64,000 bases of DNA from Haloarcula salinisoli (GTDB lineage: Archaea > Halobacteriota > Halobacteria > Halobacteriales > Haloarculaceae). The DNA is taken from positions 310,001 through 374,000 of the forward strand of contig NZ_RKLQ01000002.1 of the NCBI RefSeq assembly GCF_019599405.1. Reading direction: 5' to 3'. This document shows, one piece after another, positions 1 to 8,611 of this stretch. Below the pieces are notes generated by a model that was not told the DNA's origin, ran no database searches, and saw only the letters and a list, made by a program, of their open reading frames with translations. A program made the position numbers and the translations under genes. Every line of letters starts with the position of its first letter. Position 1 is the stretch's first letter.

Positions 1-2584
1 GGTAGTTCGGCTCGCCGCCGGGACCGTCGACGGGGAACCGTTCCTCCCCGGCCCGCCGGCGGTCGAGTTCGGCCAGCCGCTCCTCGATAAACTCCTCGAA
101 GCGGTCGAGGTCTTCCCGGAAGTACGCCCGCTTTCGGACGCCGTTGAGGGCGCGAATCGCCTGGTCGCTGCCCTTCTCCGCGTCGACGTCGTCGGGGGTG
201 CCTGCGACGACGGCCTCGGTGAACTGCTCGGCGAACTCGGACGCTCGGAGTTCGGCCCTGTCGGTCGTCTCTGGGAACGACAGCCCATCGACGATATCGG
301 CGTACGCCTCGAAGCCCAGCGCTTCGAACGTCGCGACGCAGTCGCTGTAGCCGTCCAGTAACTCGTCGTACGCGTCTCGCGACCCCACGTACTCGTCGAA
401 CGTCGTCGGGTGGTACGAGACGGTGGTGAGTGTGTCGTCGAGATTCGCCTCGCCAGCGACGACGTCGTCCAGATTGTCGAGGAAGTAAAAGAAGGTGAAC
501 TCCAGTCGCTCGTCCGGCCGGACGGTGCGATAGTGCGTGAGATACAGGAGCGCCTGGTAGTCGACGGTGTCACTCGGCGGGTCGATTGCGGACTGTTTAA
601 CCACGTCGTAGGCCGACTTCTTCGACCCGCTCTTGTAATCCAGCAGGTGGTCGGGCGCGTACACGAGGTCGATGAGCCCCTTGATGCCCAGTTCGGCGTT
701 CTCGAACCACCGCTCGGTTATCGGCGCGTCGACCGGTCTGTCGAACCGCTCTGCGAACGTGTTGGTCCCGAAGCCCGAGGCCGCGGTGAGAAAGTCACCG
801 GCCTCTGGTCGGTTCGCATCGAGGAACGCCATAATCGTCTCCAGTCCGATTCGATAGCGCCGCGCACGGAGCGTCCGGTCGTGTTCGGGGTAGAACGGCC
901 GCACCTCCGAGCACATCAGTTCGACCACCTCGTCGACGACCGACTCGTCGACGCTCTCGGGGTGGTTCACGTAGAACTCCGCGAAGTCGTGAAACAGCTG
1001 CCCTTCCTCGAAGTAATCGGCGTCCGGGCTGTCGAGCAACCGGCTGAACAGATAGTCCCGCGGCGAGTTGACGTAGGTGTTGAGGCTGGACTGACTGATG
1101 GTCTCGACCGATTCGGACTCGACCGGCGGGTCGAGGGGTTCTCGCTCGAAGCCACCGCCGTCTCCGTTCCGTGGTCGACTGTAGCTGACCGAGTCGAGGT
1201 CGCTGAACTGGCTGCACTCCGCGTCCAGGAGCTCGTTGAAGTACAGACACGGAGTCACCGGCTGCCCGCCGGCCGTATCCTGGACGAGGTAGTACTGTTC
1301 GCGCCCGCTCTGGAGGAGCAACTGGAACCGTCGGATGTACCGTTCGAACTGTTCGGCCGTGTCGACCCACGGTCGCTGTGGGGCCGAGTGGGTCCACCCC
1401 TCGTCGAGGCCGAGATAGAAGACGACCGGTCGGCCGACGTAGCCCGAGGACTTCGCGTCGGCGAGCAGGACACCGCTGTTCTCGCGGTCGACCGGCACCT
1501 CGTAGGTGTCGAGGTAGTACTCCAGTCGCCCGAGCGCGTCGGCCGTGACTGGCGTCTCCAGCAGGCCCAGCGTCTCCAGTTCTGTCCGGAGCCGGTCGAG
1601 TGTCGCGCCCGATTTCGACTCGTAGGTTTCCAGTACGTCTCGAAACGTCCGTGACGCTATCTCCGCACAGCACGCCTGTAGCCACTCGAGGTCGGGATGG
1701 CTGACTGCCGAGAGTCGCTTTTCGTCGTGGGCGACACCGAGGTCGACGCCGCAGTGAGACAGGATGGGTTTGACGTCCGCGACGGTGGTGTCGCTCCCGC
1801 GATGTGCGACCCGGAGCAAGCGCACCAGCGCCCGGTGGTCGGGGTCGTCCACGAAGCCGGGCCCGCCGTAGTAGGGAATATCCGCAGATTCGAACGCCGA
1901 TTCGACCAGCGAGGAGTACTGACTGCCGTTCTCGAGGACGACCGCGACGTCGTCTGCACGCTCCTCGTCGATGGAGTCGAGCAGCGCGTCGACGATGTGG
2001 CCGGGCGAGTCGAAGATATTGACGGCTGGCAGCTCGAAGGACTCCTCGGCGAACAGCGAATAGCTGTCGTACGCCTCCGGAAGAATCGACTGTTCGAGTT
2101 CGGTGAACTGCGTCTCGCCGACGACGGCGACGTCCTGGGACGCCGAAACCGTGTACTCGGTCAGCTGCTGTGAGGTCGTCTGGCGGGTCGAGAGCTGTTC
2201 GACCACCGCTTCGGTCGTCGAATCCGCAAATTCGTCGTAGTCCAGTATCGCGTCAGCCGCTCCGTGGTGCTCCCAGCACTGCAGGACGTTCCCGATGGCG
2301 TAGGCGAGCGTTTTCCAGTTGTCGACGGCCCCGGTGTCGCCGTCTGTCCGTGGGGTCGACGACCGCACGCTGTCGACGACGTCGAGGAAGGCGACGCGGT
2401 CCTCGGCCTGTTCACGACGGCCGGCAGCCAGCCGACGTGGCGTGGTCGCGAAGGTCCCGAAGTGTGGCCGGTCGAGCCGTCGGTTGAGAGCGCTGGCCAG
2501 TGGTGCATCCGGAACGAGAACGAGGTCGTAGTCCGCGATGTCCGCATAGAGTTGGGTGAGAGGTTTCGCACGTTGAATCGGCAC
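1..2584 (-). CDS. PD-(D/E)XK nuclease, AddB/RecB-like (3' end outside window)
   Basis: Open on the minus strand from a GTG at 2584 to the left edge, about 861 residues visible. An in-frame TAG at 2615-2617 lies upstream, so the start must be close to this GTG. The N-terminal part resembles a degenerate helicase-like module. Near residue 500 begins the Ser-rich lead-in typical of RecB-family nuclease domains, followed by Asp639 in a GLIDLVY strand and the DYKSG motif at 649-653, which are metal-binding and catalytic residues of PD-(D/E)XK enzymes. By family it should process DNA ends in recombinational repair, probably with a UvrD-type helicase partner encoded beyond the edge. An AddB-type iron-sulfur cluster cannot be judged because the C-terminus is missing. 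Confidence 0.8.
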   Translation of the reverse strand, partial: MPIQRAKPLTQLYADIADYDLVLVPDAPLASALNRRLDRPHFGTFATTPRRLAAGRREQAEDRVAFLDVVDSVRSSTPRTDGDTGAVDNWKTLAYAIGNVLQCWEHHGAADAILDYDEFADSTTEAVVEQLSTRQTTSQQLTEYTVSASQDVAVVGETQFTELEQSILPEAYDSYSLFAEESFELPAVNIFDSPGHIVDALLDSIDEERADDVAVVLENGSQYSSLVESAFESADIPYYGGPGFVDDPDHRALVRLLRVAHRGSDTTVADVKPILSHCGVDLGVAHDEKRLSAVSHPDLEWLQACCAEIASRTFRDVLETYESKSGATLDRLRTELETLGLLETPVTADALGRLEYYLDTYEVPVDRENSGVLLADAKSSGYVGRPVVFYLGLDEGWTHSAPQRPWVDTAEQFERYIRRFQLLLQSGREQYYLVQDTAGGQPVTPCLYFNELLDAECSQFSDLDSVSYSRPRNGDGGGFEREPLDPPVESESVETISQSSLNTYVNSPRDYLFSRLLDSPDADYFEEGQLFHDFAEFYVNHPESVDESVVDEVVELMCSEVRPFYPEHDRTLRARRYRIGLETIMAFLDANRPEAGDFLTAASGFGTNTFAERFDRPVDAPITERWFENAELGIKGLIDLVYAPDHLLDYKSGSKKSAYDVVKQSAIDPPSDTVDYQALLYLTHYRTVRPDERLEFTFFYFLDNLDDVVAGEANLDDTLTTVSYHPTTFDEYVGSRDAYDELLDGYSDCVATFEALGFEAYADIVDGLSFPETTDRAELRASEFAEQFTEAVVAGTPDDVDAEKGSDQAIRALNGVRKRAYFREDLDRFEEFIEERLAELDRRRAGEERFPVDGPGGEPNY

Positions 2585-2668
2585 ACAGTATACAGTGAAA
2601 CGGTATGCAAAAAGCTACCTCCGGTGGCGCGAGGCGGCGAATCCAGCTGCAACGCTCCCCGGCGGGGG

Positions 2669-2962
2669 TCACTCCGACTCGAACATCTCGTGGTCGGTGA
2701 CGAGGCTGACGACCTGGAGGGCCTTCCGGGCGGCGTCGCCGTCGCCGTCGACCCGGTCGGCTGGCACGCGGACGCTCTGGATGCGCCACTCGTCGGTCTC
2801 CTCTCGTCCCATCTGTACGTCGCTGCCCGGTAGTTCCGACTCGGCGAGTTCCCGCGCCCAGTCGGGCGTCGTCAGGTCGTCGAAGTCGTCGGTCTCGCGG
2901 AACTGCACCTGGTAGTGGTCGTCGTCGCGGTCGACCGCCTTCACGGTCAGCTGTGAGCTCAT
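2669..2962 (-). CDS. Uncharacterised haloarchaeal protein, 97 aa
   Basis: Small acidic protein starting MSSQLTVKAVDR. I chose this ATG over an upstream in-frame one because the upstream extension is basic and unlike a haloarchaeal protein. It alternates predicted strands and helices, contains a WARELAESELPGSD stretch, and has no membrane segment or metal motif. It lies upstream of and in the same direction as the nuclease gene, about 85 bases away, so the two may be cotranscribed. I do not recognise a function. Confidence 0.6.
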   Translation of the reverse strand: MSSQLTVKAVDRDDDHYQVQFRETDDFDDLTTPDWARELAESELPGSDVQMGREETDEWRIQSVRVPADRVDGDGDAARKALQVVSLVTDHEMFESE

Positions 2963-3074
2963 GCGTACGTGGTGACGCTCCGTGCTGATAGCCAGTCGAC
3001 TTGCGAGTGCAACCACGACGCGTGGGCTGTCCTACCCCAAACTGCTTCACTGCTGTCGCCGTAGCGGGGGACAG

Positions 3075-3485
3075 ATGTCTGGTCGCCTGGCGCCACTCAA
3101 ACGCCCGCTGCTGTACGTGATGGGTCCCGGCTACGTCGTCGCTGGACTCCTGCATTTCGTCGTCCCGGAACTGTACGCACAGATTATCCCGCCGGTCCTG
3201 CCCGCGCCGCTCGCGCTGGTCTACCTCTCGGGCGTCGCCGAGGTCGCCGTGGGACTCGGACTCCTGTGGCCACGGACGCGACAGTACGCGGCGTGGGCGA
3301 CTATCGCCCTCCTCGTCGCCATCTTCCCCGCGAACGTCTACATGGCGACCAGCGCGGTCGTCGTCACGGGGATGCCCGGCGGGGGTGACCCGTCCGCGGT
3401 CGTTCGATGGGGACGGCTGCCGCTCCAGGGCGTGTTGATTCTGTGGGCGTACTGGTATACGGACCCCGAGCTGGCGACAACGTAA
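3075..3485 (+). CDS. DoxX-like small membrane protein
   Basis: 136 residues with four hydrophobic segments and the DoxX-like layout: an N-terminal helix followed by a conserved LHFVVPELYAQIIPP loop and a GVAEVAVGLGLL helix. DoxX-family proteins are small integral membrane proteins associated with quinone or thiol redox chemistry; the exact role of this subgroup is unknown. The ATG at 3075 was preferred over an upstream start because the extra residues are not hydrophobic and look non-coding. It is divergent from the gene at 2669-2962 and convergent with the small gene at 3499-3735. Confidence 0.75.
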   Translation: MSGRLAPLKRPLLYVMGPGYVVAGLLHFVVPELYAQIIPPVLPAPLALVYLSGVAEVAVGLGLLWPRTRQYAAWATIALLVAIFPANVYMATSAVVVTGMPGGGDPSAVVRWGRLPLQGVLILWAYWYTDPELATT

Positions 3486-3498
3486 CGCCCGAACCACG

Positions 3499-3735
3499 CT
3501 ACTCGGTCTCGAACTCCTCCTTGAGCGTTTCGAGCCTTGCCTGCACGTCCCAGACCTCCTGTGTCAGTTCCTCTATGGGTTCGCTGACGTCGTCAGCAGC
3601 GCTCTCCGTGGCGGCGGCCCACAGAAGGTCTTCGGCCTCGTCGAGATACCCGTCCGCGAGTTCGAGGGCTCGGAGCACGTCCTGGTCGGGCGATGGCGGG
3701 TCCCCCATGAATAGTCCAGTGGGCTCCGGCGTCAT
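3499..3735 (-). CDS. Small acidic helical protein, unknown function
   Basis: 78 residues, or 69 if the in-frame ATG at 3708 is the true start. After a Pro-rich N-terminus it is almost entirely predicted helix, with heptad-like spacing in the last 35 residues that suggests a short coiled coil. Strongly acidic composition supports real coding. It is convergent with the DoxX-like gene and divergent from the methyltransferase at 3890. No family recognised. Confidence 0.5.
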   Translation of the reverse strand: MTPEPTGLFMGDPPSPDQDVLRALELADGYLDEAEDLLWAAATESAADDVSEPIEELTQEVWDVQARLETLKEEFETE

Positions 3736-3889
3736 GGGCGTTCAGGTAGGCTCGATATTTGTCGCTGCAGCGGGAGCGCCCCACGTCCCGTCGACCCGGC
3801 GTCGAGTCCCGGCCACGTCGTCTCCGACAGTGCACACGTGGACAGCCTATTTGTCGCCAGTGGACGGAGATACCGATACGCCCACGCAG

Positions 3890-4561
3890 ATGTCCACAGA
3901 CAGTTCCGCGACCGACAGCCACACGGACGGTGCTCGTGACCGCCCCATGTCCAGTTCAGACATCGCCGGCCTCTACGACGACATGGCCGCCCAGTACGAA
4001 CGCTGGGACTGGGCCAACCGGCTGTTCAGCGGCCCGCTCCGGAAGCGAGCGTTCGGCGAGGCCCGCGGCCGGGTGCTCGATGTCGCCTGTGGGGCCGGGA
4101 CGAACTTCCGGTATCTGCCCGGCAGTGCCCAGCTGGTCGGTGTCGACGTCAGCGCCGAGATGGTCGAGGCGGCACGGGCCGAACTCGACGAGCTCCGCCG
4201 GGGTGGGACGGTGTATCGGATGGACGCCCAGGACCTCCAGTTTCCCGACGACAGCTTCGATACGGTCATCTCCGCGCTCTCTACCTGTACCTTCCCCGAC
4301 CCGGTCGCGGCGCTGTCGGAGATGGCGCGGGTCTGCCGGCCCGACGGCCGTGTCCTACTGTTCGAACACGGTCGCAGCGACGTGGAACTCCTCGGCCGGT
4401 TCCAGGACTGGCGCGCCGACGCCCACTACGAGCAACACGGCTGTCGGTGGACCCAGGAGCCACTCGCACACTTCGAGGGGACGGAGCTGACCGTCCTCGA
4501 GAGCGAGACGCTGTTTGCTGGGATGGTCACCATCATCGAGGCACGGCCGGCAGCGGACTGA
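3890..4561 (+). CDS. Class I SAM-dependent methyltransferase
   Basis: 223 residues. The Rossmann motif I VLDVACGAGTN spans about residues 62-72, followed by the acidic end of strand 2 (LVGVDVS), the DAQDLQFPDDSFDTV motif II/III region and a GRVLLFEHG strand, the order seen in UbiE/COQ5-like methyltransferases. An alternative start MSSSDIAGLYDD at 3947 would remove a low-complexity acidic leader. The substrate cannot be inferred; the nearest relatives by pattern methylate quinones, lipids or small molecules. Monocistronic by layout. Confidence 0.8.
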   Translation: MSTDSSATDSHTDGARDRPMSSSDIAGLYDDMAAQYERWDWANRLFSGPLRKRAFGEARGRVLDVACGAGTNFRYLPGSAQLVGVDVSAEMVEAARAELDELRRGGTVYRMDAQDLQFPDDSFDTVISALSTCTFPDPVAALSEMARVCRPDGRVLLFEHGRSDVELLGRFQDWRADAHYEQHGCRWTQEPLAHFEGTELTVLESETLFAGMVTIIEARPAAD

Positions 4562-4726
4562 CGGCCGCAGTACAGCGCCGCCGTCCCGCGCTCACGAACC
4601 GTCGTCGACCACTGCGCCAGAAATATTGACTTTCAAGCATTAGATATGTAACATGTGTGGCCTGAGCGACGGTGCCGTGGTTCGCTCGTCAGTCCCGGAC
4701 GGAACGCGTGGACGCAGCGAGGTGCT

Positions 4727-5467
4727 ATGACCTGGTTCGTAGCTGGGGCGGGCTGGCTGCTCCAGACCGGCGGCCTGCGCTCGAACCCGTGGTTCTACGC
4801 GGTGTTCTCGGCGAGTGCGCTCATCGTGGGTGCGGCTATCGGCATCTGGATACGTCCGGAGCGGCGCTGGCAGGCGGCGCTACTTGCCGTCGGTGGCGGC
4901 TCGCTCGTTGTCTCGCTAGCCTTCGAGCTGTACGAACCGGCGGTCCAGAACATCGGGAAGTGGCCCGCCTCGGGCTACTTTCTCGTCGGTGTGGCCGTCT
5001 TCGGCGCGCTCGATATCCTCATCGACATCCTCGCGAGCGACCAGTCCGAGGAGAACGGCTGGGGGCTGTGGGCGAGCGTGACGACCGACGGGATTCCCGA
5101 GAACGCCGCCATGGGGTCGCTGCTGGTCGGGACGGCTCCGGGCCCGCTCCCCTTCCTGTTCGCGCTCGTCGTCACCAACGGCTCCCAGTCGATGATGTCC
5201 GGGACGAACATGACCGAGAACCGGGGCGAGTGGCAGACGATGGGCGCGTGGGTCGTCACCGCTCTCGTCGTCGGTGCCGCTGTCTTGCTCGGGTACTGGT
5301 TGCTGCCGCCCCTGCCGGACTACTGGATCGGCGCCGTCCGGTCCTTCGCCGGCGGGGCCGTCCTCGCGTCGCTCGCCGCCGAGATATACCCCGACGCCTA
5401 CGCGGAGGCCGGACCGTACATCACGCTGGCGACGGCCGTCGGCTTCCTCGGGACCTTCCTGCTGTGA
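4727..5467 (+). CDS. ZIP-family metal transporter
   Basis: 246 residues with seven to eight hydrophobic segments. The fourth segment carries TDGIPENAAMG, corresponding to the metal-binding His/Asp-Gly-Pro-Glu motif of ZIP proteins, and a later LAAEIYPDAYAEAG segment aligns with the TM5-like HEIP motif, though the histidines are replaced by acidic or polar residues. ZIP proteins move divalent metals into the cytoplasm. The ATG at 4727 places the first membrane helix directly at the N-terminus. An AT-rich promoter-like stretch lies at 4618-4650. Confidence 0.72.
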   Translation: MTWFVAGAGWLLQTGGLRSNPWFYAVFSASALIVGAAIGIWIRPERRWQAALLAVGGGSLVVSLAFELYEPAVQNIGKWPASGYFLVGVAVFGALDILIDILASDQSEENGWGLWASVTTDGIPENAAMGSLLVGTAPGPLPFLFALVVTNGSQSMMSGTNMTENRGEWQTMGAWVVTALVVGAAVLLGYWLLPPLPDYWIGAVRSFAGGAVLASLAAEIYPDAYAEAGPYITLATAVGFLGTFLL

Positions 5468-5591
5468 CCGCTGTCTTGGCGCTGGTGTGTCCCTTGCCGC
5501 GCTTCGATACGCCGCCCGTCGGGTAAACACTACTCGCCGGAATAGTAACAAATCCAATATATACAGGACAGTCGGTGCCCTATCGAATCGC

Positions 5592-6350
5592 ATGGCATCT
5601 GGGAGTACGACCGTCTCTCGCCGGGCGTTCATGCTGGGCGCTGCTGGCGTGACGGCGACTGCGGCCACTGGTAGCGCGACTGCACAGGAGGGAACGCCCG
5701 CTGAAGACGGCACCCCGACGGGCACAGCAGGCGGGACACCGGCCGGGACGGAGGGCGGTAACGAGACGGGAACCGAGGCGGGCTCACCGGCCGAGGGTGG
5801 CGAAGGCGGTGGCGGCGGCCCGCCGGACTTCGGCGGCTTCCTCGACGACGTGGGGAACTTCGACGGCAGCGTCACCGACGCACAGGGGCAGGACCAGGTG
5901 TCGGTGGCGGTCGGCGCCCAGGGCAACGGCGGGGCCTTCGCCTTCGACCCGCCGGCGGTCCACGTCGACAACGGGGCCACGGTCGTCTGGGAGTGGACCG
6001 GCCAGGGCGGCGGCCACAACGTCGTCGAGGAGGGCGGCGACACTATCGATTCGGGCGAACCCGTCGCGACCGAGGGGGAGACCTACGAGGTAACCTTCGA
6101 CACGGACGGCATCTACAACTACGTCTGTGAACCCCACGTGAGCCTGGGGATGAAAGGGTCCGTCGTCGTCGGGACCGACTATCCGACGGCCAGTGGCGGT
6201 GGCGGCGGTGGCGGCGGCAGCGACGTGGTTCAGGTGCCAAACAGCGCGAAGACGCTGGGTATCGCCACCACGCTCGTGGCGGCCGCGACGCTCGGGCTGA
6301 CGTACGTGTTCATGCGCTACGGTGGCGACTACGAGATGGGCGAGCAGTAG
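5592..6350 (+). CDS. Halocyanin-like blue copper protein, Tat-exported, membrane anchored
   Basis: 252 residues. The N-terminus has a twin-arginine signal (SRRAFMLGAAG) ending near ATAQEG, then a 50-residue Gly/Thr/Glu linker, then a plastocyanin-fold domain (about 95-195). Type-1 copper ligands are visible: His142 in GGGHNVV, Cys179, His182 and Met187 in CEPHVSLGM. A Gly-rich spacer and a C-terminal membrane helix follow (about 222-240). It should carry electrons on the outer membrane face. The convergent neighbour is a Rieske protein, consistent with a bc1-like electron-transfer pair, though no cytochrome b gene is in the window. Confidence 0.9.
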   Translation: MASGSTTVSRRAFMLGAAGVTATAATGSATAQEGTPAEDGTPTGTAGGTPAGTEGGNETGTEAGSPAEGGEGGGGGPPDFGGFLDDVGNFDGSVTDAQGQDQVSVAVGAQGNGGAFAFDPPAVHVDNGATVVWEWTGQGGGHNVVEEGGDTIDSGEPVATEGETYEVTFDTDGIYNYVCEPHVSLGMKGSVVVGTDYPTASGGGGGGGGSDVVQVPNSAKTLGIATTLVAAATLGLTYVFMRYGGDYEMGEQ

Positions 6351-6379
6351 CGAGGTCACGAACGGAGTGAGTGACCTCG
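6351..6379. terminator. Hairpin abutting the halocyanin stop codon
   Basis: A perfect 9-bp inverted repeat, CGAGGTCAC (6351-6359) and GTGACCTCG (6371-6379), starts at the first base after the stop codon. No T-run follows. The position fits a 3'-end processing or termination element. The stretch 6380-6545 between the two convergent genes holds no gene. Confidence 0.45.
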
Positions 6380-6545
6380 TTACGGGCGAGCGGGGAACGT
6401 AGTGACCCGCGAGCCAGCGACGCGACTCGTTCCGTCGAGGCGATTCACTTCGCTCACGCCTCGGGCTCCCCGTTCCGTCGAGACATCTCCCTGTGGTCGA
6501 TGTCTCGCTACTGCTCTCCGGCTCGTTCCACTCGCCGTTCCGCTT

Positions 6546-6572
6546 CGAGGTCGGCACACTGTGCCGACCTCG
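6546..6572 (-). terminator. Hairpin abutting the Rieske gene stop codon
   Basis: A perfect 12-bp inverted repeat, CGAGGTCGGCAC (6546-6557) and GTGCCGACCTCG (6561-6572), with a 3-base loop. It lies immediately 3' of the Rieske stop codon (6573-6575, minus strand). The arm begins with the same CGAGGTC as the hairpin at the halocyanin 3' end. Confidence 0.5.
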
Positions 6573-7451
6573 CTACTCCGACGATTCGCTCTCGCTCGCC
6601 GGCGGACGCGGCAGCGCGACGAACTGCGTCAGCACGGGGTTGAACGGGTCGTAGACGGACTGGTGGCACTGGCAGTAGATATCGTTCTCGGCGTTGAACG
6701 CGGCGCTGCCCGCCTGGGTCTTCCACCCGGGGACACAGCAGAAGTGCGTGCACTTGTTGAGCCAGGCGATGAAGCCCTCGGGGGCCGCTTCCGCGATGAA
6801 CTGTCGAACGCTCCCCGGCAGGTCGCTGAACTCCCCCTCGCCCGCGGCCATCTGCCTGACACGGTTCGAGCGGATGAGCTGGACCGGGATGGACTGGACG
6901 TCCCCCTCCGAGCGCCACGTCGCGCTGGCTGGTTTACCCAGTCCCGACTGGCCGATACCGTTCCCCCAGGATTCGTACTCCTCGAACATGTCGACGGTCA
7001 GGGGCTCGCCCTGTTCGACGTCGCTCTGCCAGTCGTAGCTCCCCGGGCTGTTCCGCAGGACGTTGTCCTGGTCGGCCTGCGGACGGACGCCCGGCGCCGT
7101 CTGGGTGCCACAGTACTGGAACCACGCCGAGGAGTAGTCGATACCGCTCCCGCCGAAGTCCCGGGCGATGGCGACGCGTGCCTCGGGGTCGTACTCCGGC
7201 CAGACGCCGACGAGCTGGCCATCCTGTATCTCGATGGGGATGATTGGCATCCCGCGCGGGGCGGGCCCGTCGATGTTCTCGACGCCGAGGAACTCCGTCG
7301 TCCCGCCGCCCTCGCCCGAGGGGTCGGTGAGCGTATCGACCGCGGCCGCGCCGCCGGCCCCGACGGTCGCCAGGGCGGCGCTCCCGACGACGCCCGCGAC
7401 GAAGCGCCGCCGGCCCGACTCCTCGGGATACTTGTCCTCGTCTAGTGGCAT
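6573..7451 (-). CDS. Rieske 2Fe-2S protein, Tat-signal anchored
   Basis: 292 residues starting MPLDEDKYPEESGRRRFVAG, a twin-arginine-like signal anchor followed by a hydrophobic segment. The C-terminal domain carries both Rieske boxes, Cys234-Thr-His236 and Cys260-Gln-Cys-His263, within the CTHFCCVPG and CQCHQSVYDP motifs that bind a 2Fe-2S cluster. Cys238-239 and Cys262 could form the stabilising disulfide. The central region is longer than in bacterial Rieske proteins, as in other haloarchaea. It presumably works with the convergent halocyanin in respiratory electron transfer. A later ATG was preferred to an upstream in-frame start because it puts the RRR motif near the N-terminus. Confidence 0.9.
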   Translation of the reverse strand: MPLDEDKYPEESGRRRFVAGVVGSAALATVGAGGAAAVDTLTDPSGEGGGTTEFLGVENIDGPAPRGMPIIPIEIQDGQLVGVWPEYDPEARVAIARDFGGSGIDYSSAWFQYCGTQTAPGVRPQADQDNVLRNSPGSYDWQSDVEQGEPLTVDMFEEYESWGNGIGQSGLGKPASATWRSEGDVQSIPVQLIRSNRVRQMAAGEGEFSDLPGSVRQFIAEAAPEGFIAWLNKCTHFCCVPGWKTQAGSAAFNAENDIYCQCHQSVYDPFNPVLTQFVALPRPPASESESSE

Positions 7452-7705
7452 GGCGAGTCTCCTGCGAGGCCCCGACGGCCACCGTGGTCGCACACACCGC
7501 CAGCCATCCGCCGGGCGACGGCCTCTCGCCCACTGACCGGTCCCGCGCTGGCTGTTTCACTGGTCACTGTCGTCCGCCTGCGTTCCGGTCGAGACATTGG
7601 GGCAGTTACTACGTGCCGTGTGCGTATAGTCTCAACGAACTAACAATATGGCCGCACCGTGGCGTGGCCGCGTCCCGACACAGACGGGGCGACCGACAGC
7701 CGACC

Positions 7706-8455
7706 TCACCGCCGCTCGCCGAACCACGCCGCCGCGCGGTCGGCGCTGTCGCACAGGAGTGCCGCGTCGTCGGTGAACACCTCGACGGCGACGGTGCCGT
7801 CGAAGTCGTCGAGATACTGCCCGACTATGTCGCCGTCGACCTCGCCCGCGCCCAGTGGCATGTGGGTGTCGCCGCGCCCGCGCACGTCGTGGACGTGCAG
7901 GTGCGAGACGAGGTCGCCGTGGTACTTACAGAAGCGCTGGATGCCGTCGTTGCCGGCTTCCATATACGCGTGGCCCACGTCGAAACAGACCGAGGCGCCC
8001 ACCTCCTCGGCGATATCGCCCAGTACGGAGAGCTGGAGTCCATGGCGCTGGTGGCCGACGTTCTCGACGACGACCTCCACGCCGCGGGCCTCGCCGGCCG
8101 CGACGATTCTGGCGAGCTGCTCGGCGGCCGTCTCACGCAGCCCGGTGTCGTACGGGTCCCGGACGGTCGCGTGCAGGACTGCCTTCCGAGCCCCGCGCTC
8201 GCTCGCCCAGTCGAGCAGGCGCTTCTGGTAGCCGACGATGGCGTCGTTTATCTCGGGCACCGGCGTCGCCACGTCCTGTTTGAACGGGAGGTGGACGACG
8301 AGCGACTGGTCGGCCAGTGCCGCGTCGAGGGTGGCGTCGTCGATAGATTCCGGGATGTCGATGGCCTCGCCCAGCCCGAACTCCACGAAATCGAAGCCCT
8401 CGGCGGTCGCTTCGAGCCGGTCGAGCGAGTCGCCGACGGTCACGCCGAACTCCAT
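7706..8455 (-). CDS. Sugar phosphate isomerase/epimerase-like TIM-barrel protein
   Basis: 249 residues with the xylose-isomerase-like (AP endonuclease family 2) TIM-barrel pattern. Conserved metal-binding positions include the Glu of VVVENVGHQ, the Asp/His of CFDVGHAY, the His pair of HLHVHDVRG and a C-terminal Glu in VAVEVF. These proteins bind divalent metal and act on sugars or phosphosugars; the substrate is not identifiable here. The 254 bases between it and the Rieske gene hold no gene that I can see, only an AT-richer patch near 7620-7650. Confidence 0.8.
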   Translation of the reverse strand: MEFGVTVGDSLDRLEATAEGFDFVEFGLGEAIDIPESIDDATLDAALADQSLVVHLPFKQDVATPVPEINDAIVGYQKRLLDWASERGARKAVLHATVRDPYDTGLRETAAEQLARIVAAGEARGVEVVVENVGHQRHGLQLSVLGDIAEEVGASVCFDVGHAYMEAGNDGIQRFCKYHGDLVSHLHVHDVRGRGDTHMPLGAGEVDGDIVGQYLDDFDGTVAVEVFTDDAALLCDSADRAAAWFGERR

Positions 8456-8536
8456 GGCTGTCGTTCGTACGCCGGGGATATGAGCGGTTCGTCAGCGTAG
8501 CGAGTAGTGCTTAGTTTAGCAGAAAGCAACTCAGAG

Positions 8537-8551
8537 AGCCAGAAAGCCCCC
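8537..8551 (+). repeat. Orphan copy of the structured-repeat outer arm
   Basis: AGCCAGAAAGCCCCC matches the outer-arm sequence of the two nested palindromes at 14290-14564 and 53997-54258. It stands alone in the divergent spacer between the isomerase and the methyltransferase. No second arm is present nearby, so it is either a remnant or an independent protein-binding site. Confidence 0.4.
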
Positions 8552-8611
8552 TGATCAAACACTGGCGACGCGACCGCCAGCTTATTTATCGGCAGCGGCC
8601 TCCCCGACAGT

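Noticed and set aside
410-1654. A 414-codon plus-strand frame opposite the AddB-like nuclease
   Set aside because: The minus frame shows the DYKSG nuclease motif and continuous coding; the plus frame is Val/Glu/Arg-biased shadow.
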